A DNA stretch of 23,255 nt from JBBIVB01 sp964567515 (GTDB taxonomy: Bacteria > Patescibacteriota > Patescibacteriia > Veblenbacterales > UBA10138). Under the pieces are notes generated by a model. That model made no database searches and had not been told where the DNA came from. It saw nothing but the letters and a program-made list of their open reading frames with translations. The DNA lies in the NCBI GenBank assembly GCA_964567515.1, contig CAZMMW010000007.1, forward strand, positions 1-23,255, in the 5' to 3' direction. Numbering within the stretch: the first letter of the stretch is position 1; the number at the start of each line of letters is the position of its first letter. The translations under genes and the position numbers were made by a program. This document shows, one piece after another, positions 1 through 8,343 of the stretch.

Positions 1-22
1 ACCCCTTAAGATGTCTACCCAA

Positions 23-38
23 CCGCCCTAAAGGGCGG
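23..38. terminator. GC-rich hairpin beyond the 3' end of the helicase gene
   Basis: A perfect inverted repeat CCGCCC-TAAA-GGGCGG gives a 6-bp all-GC stem with a 4-nt loop in an otherwise AT-rich spacer. It lies about 90 nt past the uvrD-like stop codon, so it could end that transcript. The minus-strand flank after the stem has no T-run. The plus-strand flank (GGTTTATAAATAAAT) is only weakly T-rich, so it may instead serve a plus-strand or convergent gene outside the window. The rest of positions 1-128 shows nothing else I recognise. Confidence 0.45.
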
Positions 39-128
39 GGTTTATAAATAAATAAGCAATAGGAAACAAGATAACCGAATCGTGTCTTTTTCTAAAAAAA
101 CCACCTCATAACTTATTAACAAAACATA

Positions 129-3100
129 CTACGTTAAAAACTTATACTGACAATCGTGCCCGCCGTCCTTGTGAATGGCGGCAAAATTATCTAATCTTAT
201 AGACTCAATTATTTGTTCAATAACTTTAATATAACGATCTCTTAAATCAGCTAGTTCTTCCCGTGCGCCCAGGAAAGGATCAGACCAAACATTTTTGTTT
301 AAATACCAATACTGACAATTAATTACTTTTTCTTGCAAAAATTCTTGCGCCGCTAGTTGATAAATTAATAATTGGTCTTTATCTACTTTGGCTAAATTCT
401 TTGGTGGATTGTCGCCGGTTTTATAATCAATAATATTAACACCACCAGCCACAGCATCCATTCTGTCAATCTTGCCAACAAATTTATAATCGCCAAATTT
501 TATTTTGAAAAATTGTTCCACGTATTTTGGTTGGGGCGGATTACTCTTGGTAGTCTCGTAAAAAATCTTAATTTGTTCTAATCCCCTCTTTTTAAAATCA
601 TCCCGCTCCCGCTTACTCTCGTACCAATCATCCAGCCAAGATTCTTGATAAATTTTTTCTAATTCCTTAAAAGTGGGCAACCGTGCCCTATTTTTAATTT
701 TTCCTCCTTGGACGAACAAGTCAAGCTGTTCTGAGGATAACTGGCTTTTCCAAAGTTTCATAAAATTTTCCAAAGTCTTATGTATACTGGAACCAAAACT
801 TAAATAAGCATTACCTGGCGTAGGAATTTTAAGCAAATAACGATATTTGAATTCCAATGGACATTTTAAGTAACTAGAAATGGAGGAGAAAGAAAATTGT
901 TCAGGAATTAAATAAGTAACTTTTCTTTTAACAGTCTCTTCTTTTTTATTCAATATTAATTCTTCTTTTAAGGTTTTTTCCTCTACTGCCTCTTTTGGCA
1001 CTAATCCCAACTCATATAAAAATTGAGAGGGTTTCCTCTTTTGTTTGCCAAAATAATCAAAAGCATAACTAAAATACAAACCACACTTGGCACGCGTCAT
1101 CGCTACATAAAACAAACGCCTCTCCTCCTGCAAATGAATATCACCTTCTGATAAAATTTCTTTAACCAGTTCAGTGGGTAAGGTAATAGCTTCGCGACGC
1201 TCTGTTGAGGGGAAACGGCGATCAACTAATTGTACAATAAAAACATACTTAAATTCTAAACCTTTAGCTGAATGAACGGTTATCACTTTTACCATTTCCG
1301 GACCCTCTTCCCAAGAGGGCGGTAATTCCCCTTCTTCGCCGGCTTCTTGTTCCAAGGTGAATATCTTTAAAAAATTATTTAAACTTTTATCACTGTTATT
1401 TAGCTCAAATTCCTGAATTTTCTTGAACCAAGCGGTTAAGAAGTTGGCTTGTTTGATAACCTCATAATTATCCTGATTTTGTACTAACCAGTCGGTTATA
1501 CCAATATCGCGTATCACGCGTAAATAGGTTTCCGAAGCTGTTTTTTCGCGGGCAAAATCAGAGTGTTTAGTAATAAAACTTAATAAACTGTCAACTATTT
1601 TTTGAGCTTCAGCTGATACAGGAATGGTCTGGGATTGACTTAAAGCCTCATACAAAGAAAGGCTTTTACGATTAGCAAAATAAAGCAAACTGGAAAGATC
1701 ATCATTGGGTAATTTAAACCATGGCGTAGTTAAAACTCTATACAAAGCCTGTGACTCATGATAATTATCCAATAACTTAAAATAAGCTACTAAATCCAAA
1801 ATAATAGCCTCTTGATATAATCCCCTGCTAGCCACATATTCAAAAGGAATACTAGCTTTACGAAGATTTTGTAAAAATGGTTCGGCCGAAGAATTAGCCC
1901 GAACTAAAATAGCAAAATCATTCCAACTGGTTTGGTTATCTTTATTCTTTAATTCAATTATCTTATTAATCACCCCCAGGGCTTCCTGATGCACATTACT
2001 AAAAATCAACAGTTCTATTTGGTCTGATTTATTGTCGCCAACGGCTTTTAATTTTTTAGATAATTTTTTTAAACCGTGGCTTAATTTCATCTCCAAACGA
2101 TAAGGATTATTTTGCTGAATGAATTTATAAGATAGATCCAAAATATTTTGAGTGCTGCGATAATTAGTAGTTAATAAAATTTCTCGTGTCTTGGGATAAT
2201 CTTTTTTAAATTCCAAAATATTAGAAATGGAGGCGCCGCGAAATTTAAAAATAGATTGATCGTCATCTCCTACTACAGTGATATTATTTTGTGGTGCCGC
2301 TACTATTTTTATTAATTCGTATTGAGCATAGTTAGTATCTTGAAATTCATCCACTAAAATATATTTAAACTGCTCACGGAAATGTTTTAAAATTTGCGGT
2401 CGCTCGCGAAAAAGTTTTAAACAATAATTAATCAAATCGCCAAAATCCAAAGCATTGTTATCTAATAATAACTTTTGATAAACATGATAGGCTTTAGCAA
2501 CCTCTTCTAAACGCTTTATTTCCCCCTCCTCAATTTCGTCCGATTCTTCTTTGTTCTTGCTTTTGTTTTTATTTGTATATTCTCCTAATCCAGCGTCTAA
2601 TTTTTTACTTTCGGCTAACTTTAAATAATCTTCTGGATATACCTCCTCATCCTTAGCGCGCGAAAAATGTTTTAATAAAGCATGCACAAACTTTGTCGGA
2701 TTACCCAAGGGGCGATAATAATCCAAATCAAATTTATCTAAATTTTGTTTAACTAATAACCACTGTTCAGTAGCAGTTAATAATTTAAAATCTCCAGGAA
2801 TGCCGATATCCAAACTCCAATCTTTAAGCACGCGTTCAGCAAAAGAATGAAAAGTGGAAATCCATAAATTTACATAACCCAGAGGAAGTAGTCTATCTAC
2901 TCGTTCTTCCATTTCCCCGGCTGCCTTATCAGTAAAAGTTAGAGCCAAAATTTCATTTGGTTTAGCTAATCCCTGTTCTATTAACCAAGCAATACGCTTA
3001 GTAATTACTGTGGTTTTGCCTGTACCAGCGCCGGCGACAATTAACAACGGACCTTCTTTGTGAGTTACCGCCGCTCGCTGCTCTTGGTTTAAATCTTTAA

Positions 3101-3131
3101 ACAAATCGCTGATTTCTGATTGTTTCACCAT
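129..3131 (-). CDS. UvrD/PcrA-like SF1 helicase fused to a C-terminal PD-(D/E)XK nuclease
   Basis: A 1000-residue ATP-dependent 3'-5' DNA helicase-nuclease of the AddA/RecB style, presumably cytosolic and acting in double-strand break or excision repair. Visible helicase motifs in order: Walker A GAGTGKT (34-40), motif II DEFQDT, GDDDQSIFKFRGA, NYRS, the TVHSAKGLEF segment, and motif VI with FYVAMTRAK. The nuclease part follows with SSISSYLKCPLEF, then GKIDRMD and IIDYKTG (Asp902, Lys904), the catalytic Asp...Asp-x-Lys pattern. UvrD/PcrA alone is usually about 650-750 residues, so the extra length is the nuclease. It ends abruptly at HDCQYKFLT with one cysteine, where iron-sulfur versions of this nuclease have three. 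It starts at an ATG directly after TATAAT-like DNA with no clear Shine-Dalgarno site. It stands alone downstream of a decayed gene. The family call is firm; the exact pathway is not. Confidence 0.93.
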   Translation of the reverse strand: MVKQSEISDLFKDLNQEQRAAVTHKEGPLLIVAGAGTGKTTVITKRIAWLIEQGLAKPNEILALTFTDKAAGEMEERVDRLLPLGYVNLWISTFHSFAERVLKDWSLDIGIPGDFKLLTATEQWLLVKQNLDKFDLDYYRPLGNPTKFVHALLKHFSRAKDEEVYPEDYLKLAESKKLDAGLGEYTNKNKSKNKEESDEIEEGEIKRLEEVAKAYHVYQKLLLDNNALDFGDLINYCLKLFRERPQILKHFREQFKYILVDEFQDTNYAQYELIKIVAAPQNNITVVGDDDQSIFKFRGASISNILEFKKDYPKTREILLTTNYRSTQNILDLSYKFIQQNNPYRLEMKLSHGLKKLSKKLKAVGDNKSDQIELLIFSNVHQEALGVINKIIELKNKDNQTSWNDFAILVRANSSAEPFLQNLRKASIPFEYVASRGLYQEAIILDLVAYFKLLDNYHESQALYRVLTTPWFKLPNDDLSSLLYFANRKSLSLYEALSQSQTIPVSAEAQKIVDSLLSFITKHSDFAREKTASETYLRVIRDIGITDWLVQNQDNYEVIKQANFLTAWFKKIQEFELNNSDKSLNNFLKIFTLEQEAGEEGELPPSWEEGPEMVKVITVHSAKGLEFKYVFIVQLVDRRFPSTERREAITLPTELVKEILSEGDIHLQEERRLFYVAMTRAKCGLYFSYAFDYFGKQKRKPSQFLYELGLVPKEAVEEKTLKEELILNKKEETVKRKVTYLIPEQFSFSSISSYLKCPLEFKYRYLLKIPTPGNAYLSFGSSIHKTLENFMKLWKSQLSSEQLDLFVQGGKIKNRARLPTFKELEKIYQESWLDDWYESKRERDDFKKRGLEQIKIFYETTKSNPPQPKYVEQFFKIKFGDYKFVGKIDRMDAVAGGVNIIDYKTGDNPPKNLAKVDKDQLLIYQLAAQEFLQEKVINCQYWYLNKNVWSDPFLGAREELADLRDRYIKVIEQIIESIRLDNFAAIHKDGGHDCQYKFLT

Positions 3132-3164
3132 ATTATAATTTTAGCACGAGGTAACTATGATATA

Positions 3165-3193
3165 AAAATAGTGCCGATAATTGAAATTATCAA
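3165..3193 (-). promoter_or_regulatory. possible promoter of the helicase-nuclease gene
   Basis: On the minus strand TTGATA (3193-3188) and TATTTT (3170-3165) are separated by 17 nt and lie about 35 nt upstream of the helicase start. The -35 matches consensus at five of six positions, the -10 at four of six. A small dyad, GATAAT-TTCA-ATTATC, overlaps the -35. In DNA this AT-rich such matches arise easily, so this is a candidate only. Confidence 0.3.
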
Positions 3194-3217
3194 CACCTTA
3201 ATGTTATTTTTTAAAAT

Positions 3218-3495
3218 CTAGTCCATCTTCTCTATGGTAATTTGCCAGATACCAGCTTGTTCCACCAATAAAGCAAGATATTTTTCCACTTACAGTTCTG
3301 GAAATTGTTCCAATTTAAAATAAATTCTTTAGCTGATGGATTATCAAAAGAATTTAAACCTTTAACAGCGCCGGCAACGGACACACGGTCAAAACCTTTT
3401 TCAATTACCCCAGAACCAATTAACCAGCGTTCCAAACCAGCTTGTAAACGCCAATCCATACAATGTAAAACTAAAACTTCACAATTATGGGATAT
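3218..3495 (-). pseudogene. decayed beta-carbonic-anhydrase-like gene
   Basis: Reading the minus strand from 3495 gives ISHNCEVLVLHCMDWRLQ, then a segment with VSVAGAVKGL and NPSAKEFIL. The CMDWR piece fits the Cys-x-Asp-x-Arg zinc/dyad motif of beta-carbonic anhydrases. The expected first codon is ATA, yet an AAGGAG Shine-Dalgarno site (3509-3504) sits 8 nt before it, as if an ATG had mutated. Just after KEFIL the homologous-looking sequence continues in another frame (3313-3218) as LEQFPEL, an in-frame TAA, then VEKYLALLVEQAGIWQI, ending at TAG 3218-3220. The middle of the domain, including the second zinc pair His-x2-Cys, is missing. The simplest reading is an internal deletion plus frameshift plus stop plus start loss. 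A 75-residue frame from the internal ATG (3459-3232) exists but would begin after the zinc cysteine. Family assignment is from motif recognition only. Confidence 0.62.
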
Positions 3496-3503
3496 AGATT
3501 TAT

Positions 3504-3509
3504 CTCCTT
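3504..3509 (-). promoter_or_regulatory. Shine-Dalgarno site in front of the decayed gene
   Basis: AAGGAG on the minus strand, 8 nt from an ATA codon that occupies the expected start position of the carbonic-anhydrase-like remnant. It is one of the better Shine-Dalgarno matches in the window and marks where translation of the intact ancestor probably began. Confidence 0.5.
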
Positions 3510-3541
3510 GATTATTTTTGTTTTAATTAAAATTAAAAATT

Positions 3542-3988
3542 TTATTCTATAATTCTAGGACCCAAAGGTTTTTGTTCCCTATGTTTACGTACTACTTTAA
3601 GTCTGGCTAATTCTTTTTCTAACTTAGCAGCCAAAGTTGTATAATCAACCGCTTCTGCACTCTTTTTCTCCATTAAATCCTTGGCTCTTTGTCTGGCTTG
3701 TTCAGCTCTAATCTCATCAATTTCCTCTGCTCTTTCAGCGGTATCAGCCAAGACCACTACTTTACCCGGGCTAACCTCAATAAAACCACCTGATACTGCC
3801 ATAGAAATTTCTTCGTTACCAATTTTCACTCTGACTTCACCAGGAACCAGCGAAGAAACTAATGGTAAATGATTAGGTAGAATTGTTATTTCTCCCATCT
3901 TAGTCGGCAAAGTGATTGACTCTACGCTAGGCGCATCAAAAACTACTCGTTCCGGGGTAGTTATTTGAAAATAAAGAGTTATAGACAT
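3542..3988 (-). CDS. atpC: F1F0 ATP synthase subunit epsilon
   Basis: A 148-residue epsilon subunit of the F1 central stalk. The N-terminal beta-sandwich (about 1-88) shows the usual ITTPERVVFD opening, the GEITILPNHLPLVSSL segment and an AVSGGFIEV strand. The C-terminal two-helix part (about 90-148) is present and highly charged, so the regulatory arm that can inhibit ATP hydrolysis appears intact. It is the last gene of the atp operon, 12 nt after the unknown membrane gene. The ATG at 3988 directly precedes the conserved strand; no good Shine-Dalgarno site is visible. The AT-rich DNA after its stop shows no GC-rich terminator. Confidence 0.95.
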   Translation of the reverse strand: MSITLYFQITTPERVVFDAPSVESITLPTKMGEITILPNHLPLVSSLVPGEVRVKIGNEEISMAVSGGFIEVSPGKVVVLADTAERAEEIDEIRAEQARQRAKDLMEKKSAEAVDYTTLAAKLEKELARLKVVRKHREQKPLGPRIIE

Positions 3989-4000
3989 AAATTGTAAAAT

Positions 4001-4324
4001 TTAAAAAAGATAGTTAATTCCTATTAAACTATAATAAAGAATTACAACCGCAGCGAGAAAATAAAGGGCGAAAAGTAAAATCAAACCAGTTAACATCAAA
4101 TTTCTACCCCTCTCTTTTCTTTGAACATTCTCCTTTCTGGATAAGAAATAATAAAGAAAAAAACCACTTACCAATAATATAAAAGCGAATATCAAAGTAT
4201 AGCCTACTACAGACATAAAAATATCCTCATCTCTGGCTAATACAGCAACTATAATGTTTATTATTAGCAACACTGTAATAATAAGAAACCTCCTTCTTAT
4301 CAATAGTTTATCAACAATATTCAT
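4001..4324 (-). CDS. unknown three-helix membrane protein inside the atp operon
   Basis: I do not recognise this 107-residue protein. It has three hydrophobic segments, about residues 13-30, 38-61 and 76-100, with a basic start (LLIRRR) and a basic loop between helices 2 and 3 (SRKENVQRKERGR). The positive-inside rule puts the N-terminus and that loop in the cytoplasm. There is no signal peptidase site, cysteine pair or enzyme motif. It lies between atpD (72 nt upstream) and atpC (12 nt downstream) in the same direction, so it is almost surely co-transcribed with the ATP synthase. A role in assembly, c-ring handling or stalk control would be inference from position only. It could also be an unrelated passenger. 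Confidence 0.8.
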   Translation of the reverse strand: MNIVDKLLIRRRFLIITVLLIINIIVAVLARDEDIFMSVVGYTLIFAFILLVSGFFLYYFLSRKENVQRKERGRNLMLTGLILLFALYFLAAVVILYYSLIGINYLF

Positions 4325-4396
4325 ATTACACTCTAATTAATCTTAATAAGACTGTCTATTAATTTAAGATATAACACAAAAGAGGTCACTGTGTAA

Positions 4397-5788
4397 TTAT
4401 TTAACCTCATCAATTCCACCTTTCATATAAAAGGCTTGTTCTGATTTATCATCGTGTTTTCCTTCTAAAATTTCTTTAAATCCGCGAATAGTATCTTTAA
4501 GAGAAACATATTTACCTGGCGTACCGGTAAAAGTTTCGGCTACGAAAAATGGCTGCGATAAGAAACGCTGAATTTTTCTGGCTCGCGCCACTGTTAATTT
4601 ATCCTCGGAAGATAGTTCTTCCATGCCCAAAATAGCAATAATATCCTGCAAATCCTTATAACGCTGCAATACTTTTTGCACTTCGCGTGCTACTTGATAA
4701 TGCTCTTGCCCTAAAATTTGCGGATCTAAAATAGTAGAAGTGGAATCCAGGGGATCAACAGCCGGATAAATACCAAGCTCGGTTAAAGCACGGGATAATA
4801 CTACGGTAGAATCTAAATGACCAAAAGTTGTAGCTGGCGCTGGATCGGTTAAATCGTCAGCCGGCACATAAATTGCCTGCACTGAAGTAATAGATCCCTC
4901 TTTGGTAGATGTAATACGTTCTTGTAATTCACCTAAATCTGTAGCCAAAGTCGGCTGATAACCTACAGCCGAAGGAATGCGCCCTAAAAGCGCCGAGACT
5001 TCTGATCCTGCTTGGGTAAAACGGAAGATGTTGTCAATAAACAAAAGCACATCCTGCTTAGCTTCGTCTCTAAAATATTCAGCTAGAGCCAAACCAGACA
5101 AACCAACTCGAGCGCGTACTCCTGGTGGCTCATTCATTTGTCCGAAAACTAAAGATGTTTTAGCCAAGACGCCAGAATCTTTCATTTCATGATAGAGATC
5201 GTTACCTTCGCGCGATCTTTCACCTACACCAGCAAAAACAGAAAAACCACCATGCTCGGAAGCAATATTACGGATCAATTCCATAATCACCACAGTTTTG
5301 CCCACGCCAGCGCCGCCGAACAAACCAACCTTTCCCCCTTTCACAAAAGGACAAATCAAATCAATTACTTTAATACCGGTTTCAAAAACCTCGATCTTGG
5401 TTGATTGATCAGTAAACTTGGGCGCCTCGCGGTGAAGCGGATATCTTAATTTGGTTTTAATTTCCGGCAATCCATCAATCGGTTCACCTAACACATTAAA
5501 CATTCTACCTAAAGTTTCTTTGCCTACTGGTATAGAAATAGCTTCTCCAGTATCTTTCACTTGTAAACCGCGCTGTAAACCGTCTGTGGCTCCCATGGCG
5601 ACCGTGCGAACCACACCAGCACCCAGATGCTGTTGGACCTCCAGTACTATTTTTTTCTTTATTACTTTACTAGCTTGATCTTTTTCTTTTAACTCAACTT
5701 CCAAAGCGTCGAAAATTTTAGGTAATTTTTTTTCGAAAATCACGTCGACCACTGGTCCAATAATTTGAGTAATTTTTCCTGTGTTCAT
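4397..5788 (-). CDS. atpD: F1F0 ATP synthase subunit beta
   Basis: The 463-residue catalytic beta subunit of F1. Walker A GGAGVGKT is at 158-165, the catalytic glutamate is in GVGERSREG (Glu190), and the nucleotide pocket motif SQPFFVAETFTG lies near the C-terminus. The DELSEED region reads EELSSED, so one acidic position of this torque-lever loop is replaced by serine. Length and domain order are normal. The upstream spacer from atpG is 45 nt of nearly pure A/T with repeated AATTTTTAA-like runs and no Shine-Dalgarno site. Catalysis should be intact. Confidence 0.98.
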   Translation of the reverse strand: MNTGKITQIIGPVVDVIFEKKLPKIFDALEVELKEKDQASKVIKKKIVLEVQQHLGAGVVRTVAMGATDGLQRGLQVKDTGEAISIPVGKETLGRMFNVLGEPIDGLPEIKTKLRYPLHREAPKFTDQSTKIEVFETGIKVIDLICPFVKGGKVGLFGGAGVGKTVVIMELIRNIASEHGGFSVFAGVGERSREGNDLYHEMKDSGVLAKTSLVFGQMNEPPGVRARVGLSGLALAEYFRDEAKQDVLLFIDNIFRFTQAGSEVSALLGRIPSAVGYQPTLATDLGELQERITSTKEGSITSVQAIYVPADDLTDPAPATTFGHLDSTVVLSRALTELGIYPAVDPLDSTSTILDPQILGQEHYQVAREVQKVLQRYKDLQDIIAILGMEELSSEDKLTVARARKIQRFLSQPFFVAETFTGTPGKYVSLKDTIRGFKEILEGKHDDKSEQAFYMKGGIDEVK

Positions 5789-5833
5789 AAATAAAATTAA
5801 AAATTAAAAGTTAAAAATTGAAAATTAATATAT

Positions 5834-6775
5834 TTAACCCTCAACCGCCACTCGCCCGCCTGTAATATCTGCCAATTCTGCGGTGATAGATTGTTGTCTA
5901 GCTTGATTGTAAGATAAGGTTAAAGAAGAAATCATGTCACTAGCGGCATCAGAAGCATTACGCATTGCCAACATTCTAGCTGAATGTTCGGAAGCATCTG
6001 ATTCAAGTAACGCTTGATAAATTTGTACCTCTAATAATCTGGGAAGCAAATCTTCTAAAACAGCATCGGGAGAGGGCTCAAATAAATACTCATAATCATA
6101 CAGTTCAACTACTTTGTCCTCGTTTGAGGATTTAGCTTCTTTTGCATCTGGCAATTTAGCTTGACCTAAATCAACGTCCTCTTCTATTTCTATTGGCAAT
6201 AGTTGTTTAATACGCGGTTTTTGTGCTACCGCGGACATAAAATCTGTATAAGCCATTACTATCCGGTTATATTTGCCAGCTAAATAATCGTCTATTAATA
6301 ATTTAGCAATTGGCGTCACCTCATCTATTCTAGTGGTAATATCTGCTTTGGTAAATTCCGCTACTATGGTGTGGCCATACCTGAACATAATATCGCGACC
6401 GCGCTTACCCACCGCTATCAAATCGGTTTCTAATTCTACTTCTACATTAAGATGTTTTTTAATATATAAATTGGCTCGATTAGTTAACTGATGATTAAAA
6501 CCGCCGCATAATCCGCGGTTAGAAGTTACCACTACCAAGCCAACGCGTCCTACTTTCTCTGGTTTATGTAATAAAGGATGGTGTTTAGGATCAGTACGTT
6601 TCACTAACTCCTGCAACATTTGCCACCCTAAATCAGCATAAGTACGAGTAGCCAACACATTAGTAACTGCTTTGCGCATTTTAGCCGCCGATACCATTTC
6701 CATAGCCCGAGTTATCTGCTTGGTATTTTTTATGGAGCGTATTCGCCTTCTGATTTCTCTAGTTGCTTGTGGCAC
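5834..6775 (-). CDS. atpG: F1F0 ATP synthase subunit gamma
   Basis: The 313-residue rotor shaft subunit. Both conserved terminal helices are present: the N-terminal IKNTKQITRAMEMVSAAKM and the C-terminal segment with RMLAMRNASDAA. The central SNRGLCGGFN strand is also seen. It is about 25 residues longer than typical gamma subunits, because of an acidic insertion near residues 196-226. The start is GTG at 6775, since the protein there opens MPQATREIRRRI as expected and no ATG fits. It lies between atpA and atpD with AT-rich spacers of 42 and 45 nt. Confidence 0.97.
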   Translation of the reverse strand: MPQATREIRRRIRSIKNTKQITRAMEMVSAAKMRKAVTNVLATRTYADLGWQMLQELVKRTDPKHHPLLHKPEKVGRVGLVVVTSNRGLCGGFNHQLTNRANLYIKKHLNVEVELETDLIAVGKRGRDIMFRYGHTIVAEFTKADITTRIDEVTPIAKLLIDDYLAGKYNRIVMAYTDFMSAVAQKPRIKQLLPIEIEEDVDLGQAKLPDAKEAKSSNEDKVVELYDYEYLFEPSPDAVLEDLLPRLLEVQIYQALLESDASEHSARMLAMRNASDAASDMISSLTLSYNQARQQSITAELADITGGRVAVEG

Positions 6776-6817
6776 AAAATTAAATTAAAATTTAAACTTA
6801 AAAATCAAAGTGTAAAA

Positions 6818-8323
6818 TTATTTTGTTTCTATTTGTTTGACTTCATTAATTAAAGACTTTAACTGTTCTTCAATTTCCGGTGTTAAATCTTTTTGCTCAT
6901 GAATCAACTTAACTAACGAACTTCTCTTAAGATGGTCATCTAATTGTTTCTCAAATGACTTAATCTGCTCTACTGGAATATCATCTAAATAACCATTAAC
7001 AGCTGCGTATAAAATAGCTACCTGCCAACTGACATCCAATGGTTCGTATTGACCTTGTTTTAACACTTCAGTAACGCGTTTTCCTCTTTCTAATTGTTTT
7101 TTGGTGGCTTCATCAAGATCAGAACCAAATTGAGCAAAAGCAGCCAGTTCACGATATTGTGCTACATCCAAACGAAGTTTGCCGGCCACTTTCTTCATGG
7201 CTTTAATTTGAGCTGCTGAACCTACGCGAGATACAGATAAACCAACATTCACTGCCGGCCTGATACCCTGATAGAAAAGATCGCCTTCTAAATAAATTTG
7301 CCCATCAGTAATAGAAATTACGTTGGTGGGAATATAAGCCGACACGTCACCAGCTTGGGTTTCAATAATCGGCAAAGCAGTTAAACTGCCACCGCCATGA
7401 TCTTTGTTTAACTTAGCTGAACGCTCTAATAGTCTGGAGTGTAAATAAAAAATATCTCCTGGATATGCCTCGCGCCCTGGCGGTCTTCGCAAAAGCAAAG
7501 AAATCTGTCTGTAAGCTACGGCATGTTTAGATAAGTCATCATAAATCAGCAGAACATCCTTGCCTTTATCCATAAAATATTCACCCATAGCACAACCGGT
7601 ATAAGGCGCCAAAAAAGACAAAGCAGCTGGATCAGAAGCTCCTGCTACCACTACTATAGTATATTCTAAAGCGCCAACCTCCTCTAACTTAGCTACGATT
7701 TTTGCTACTTTAGATTCTTTTTGACCAATCGCTACATAAATACAAACAACATCCTGCCCTTTTTGATTAATAATCGTATCAATAGCCAAAGCTGTCTTAC
7801 CCGTCTGACGATCGCCAATAATAAGTTCTCGCTGACCGCGACCAATAGGAATCATAGAATCAATAGCTTTAATACCTGTTTGTAGTGGTGTATTAACTTT
7901 TTGTCTGGCAATAACCCCGGGTGCTATTTTCTCTACTGGATAGTAAGTTTCTGACTTGATAGGGCCCTTACCATCTAAAGGCTCGCCCAAAGGATTAACT
8001 ACTCGGTCGATAATACCTTTACCCGTTGGCACTGATAAAATACGACCAGTGGACTTAACAGTATCACCTTCTTTAATCTCTAAATAATCGCCCAAAATCA
8101 TTACCCCCACCATTGATTCTTCTAAATTCAAAGCTACTCCAAAAATGCCTTTGGAAAATTCCACCATTTCTCCTGACATTATTTCCGCCAAACCAGAAAT
8201 TCTAGCAATACCATCACCAACCTCCACCACGGTACCTATTTTTTCACCGGCCATACTGGTTTCGAATTCAGCCAGTTTACTAGACAAGGATTTAAGTAAA
8301 GAGTCTTTTGTTAATTGTGACAT
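6818..8323 (-). CDS. atpA: F1F0 ATP synthase subunit alpha
   Basis: The 501-residue non-catalytic nucleotide-binding alpha subunit. Walker A is GDRQTGKT at 170-177, and the arginine-finger region VSRVGSAAQ is conserved. The N-terminal beta-barrel (GTVVEVGDGIARISGL) and C-terminal helical domain are complete. It begins 20 nt after atpH. Length is normal for the family and nothing suggests loss of function. Confidence 0.98.
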   Translation of the reverse strand: MSQLTKDSLLKSLSSKLAEFETSMAGEKIGTVVEVGDGIARISGLAEIMSGEMVEFSKGIFGVALNLEESMVGVMILGDYLEIKEGDTVKSTGRILSVPTGKGIIDRVVNPLGEPLDGKGPIKSETYYPVEKIAPGVIARQKVNTPLQTGIKAIDSMIPIGRGQRELIIGDRQTGKTALAIDTIINQKGQDVVCIYVAIGQKESKVAKIVAKLEEVGALEYTIVVVAGASDPAALSFLAPYTGCAMGEYFMDKGKDVLLIYDDLSKHAVAYRQISLLLRRPPGREAYPGDIFYLHSRLLERSAKLNKDHGGGSLTALPIIETQAGDVSAYIPTNVISITDGQIYLEGDLFYQGIRPAVNVGLSVSRVGSAAQIKAMKKVAGKLRLDVAQYRELAAFAQFGSDLDEATKKQLERGKRVTEVLKQGQYEPLDVSWQVAILYAAVNGYLDDIPVEQIKSFEKQLDDHLKRSSLVKLIHEQKDLTPEIEEQLKSLINEVKQIETK

Positions 8324-8343
8324 ACAAATTTTCTAAATAATAA

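Noticed and set aside
3305..3511. 68-codon plus-strand frame over the decayed carbonic-anhydrase-like gene
   Set aside because: The minus strand shows recognisable family motifs and a Shine-Dalgarno site; the plus frame has neither.
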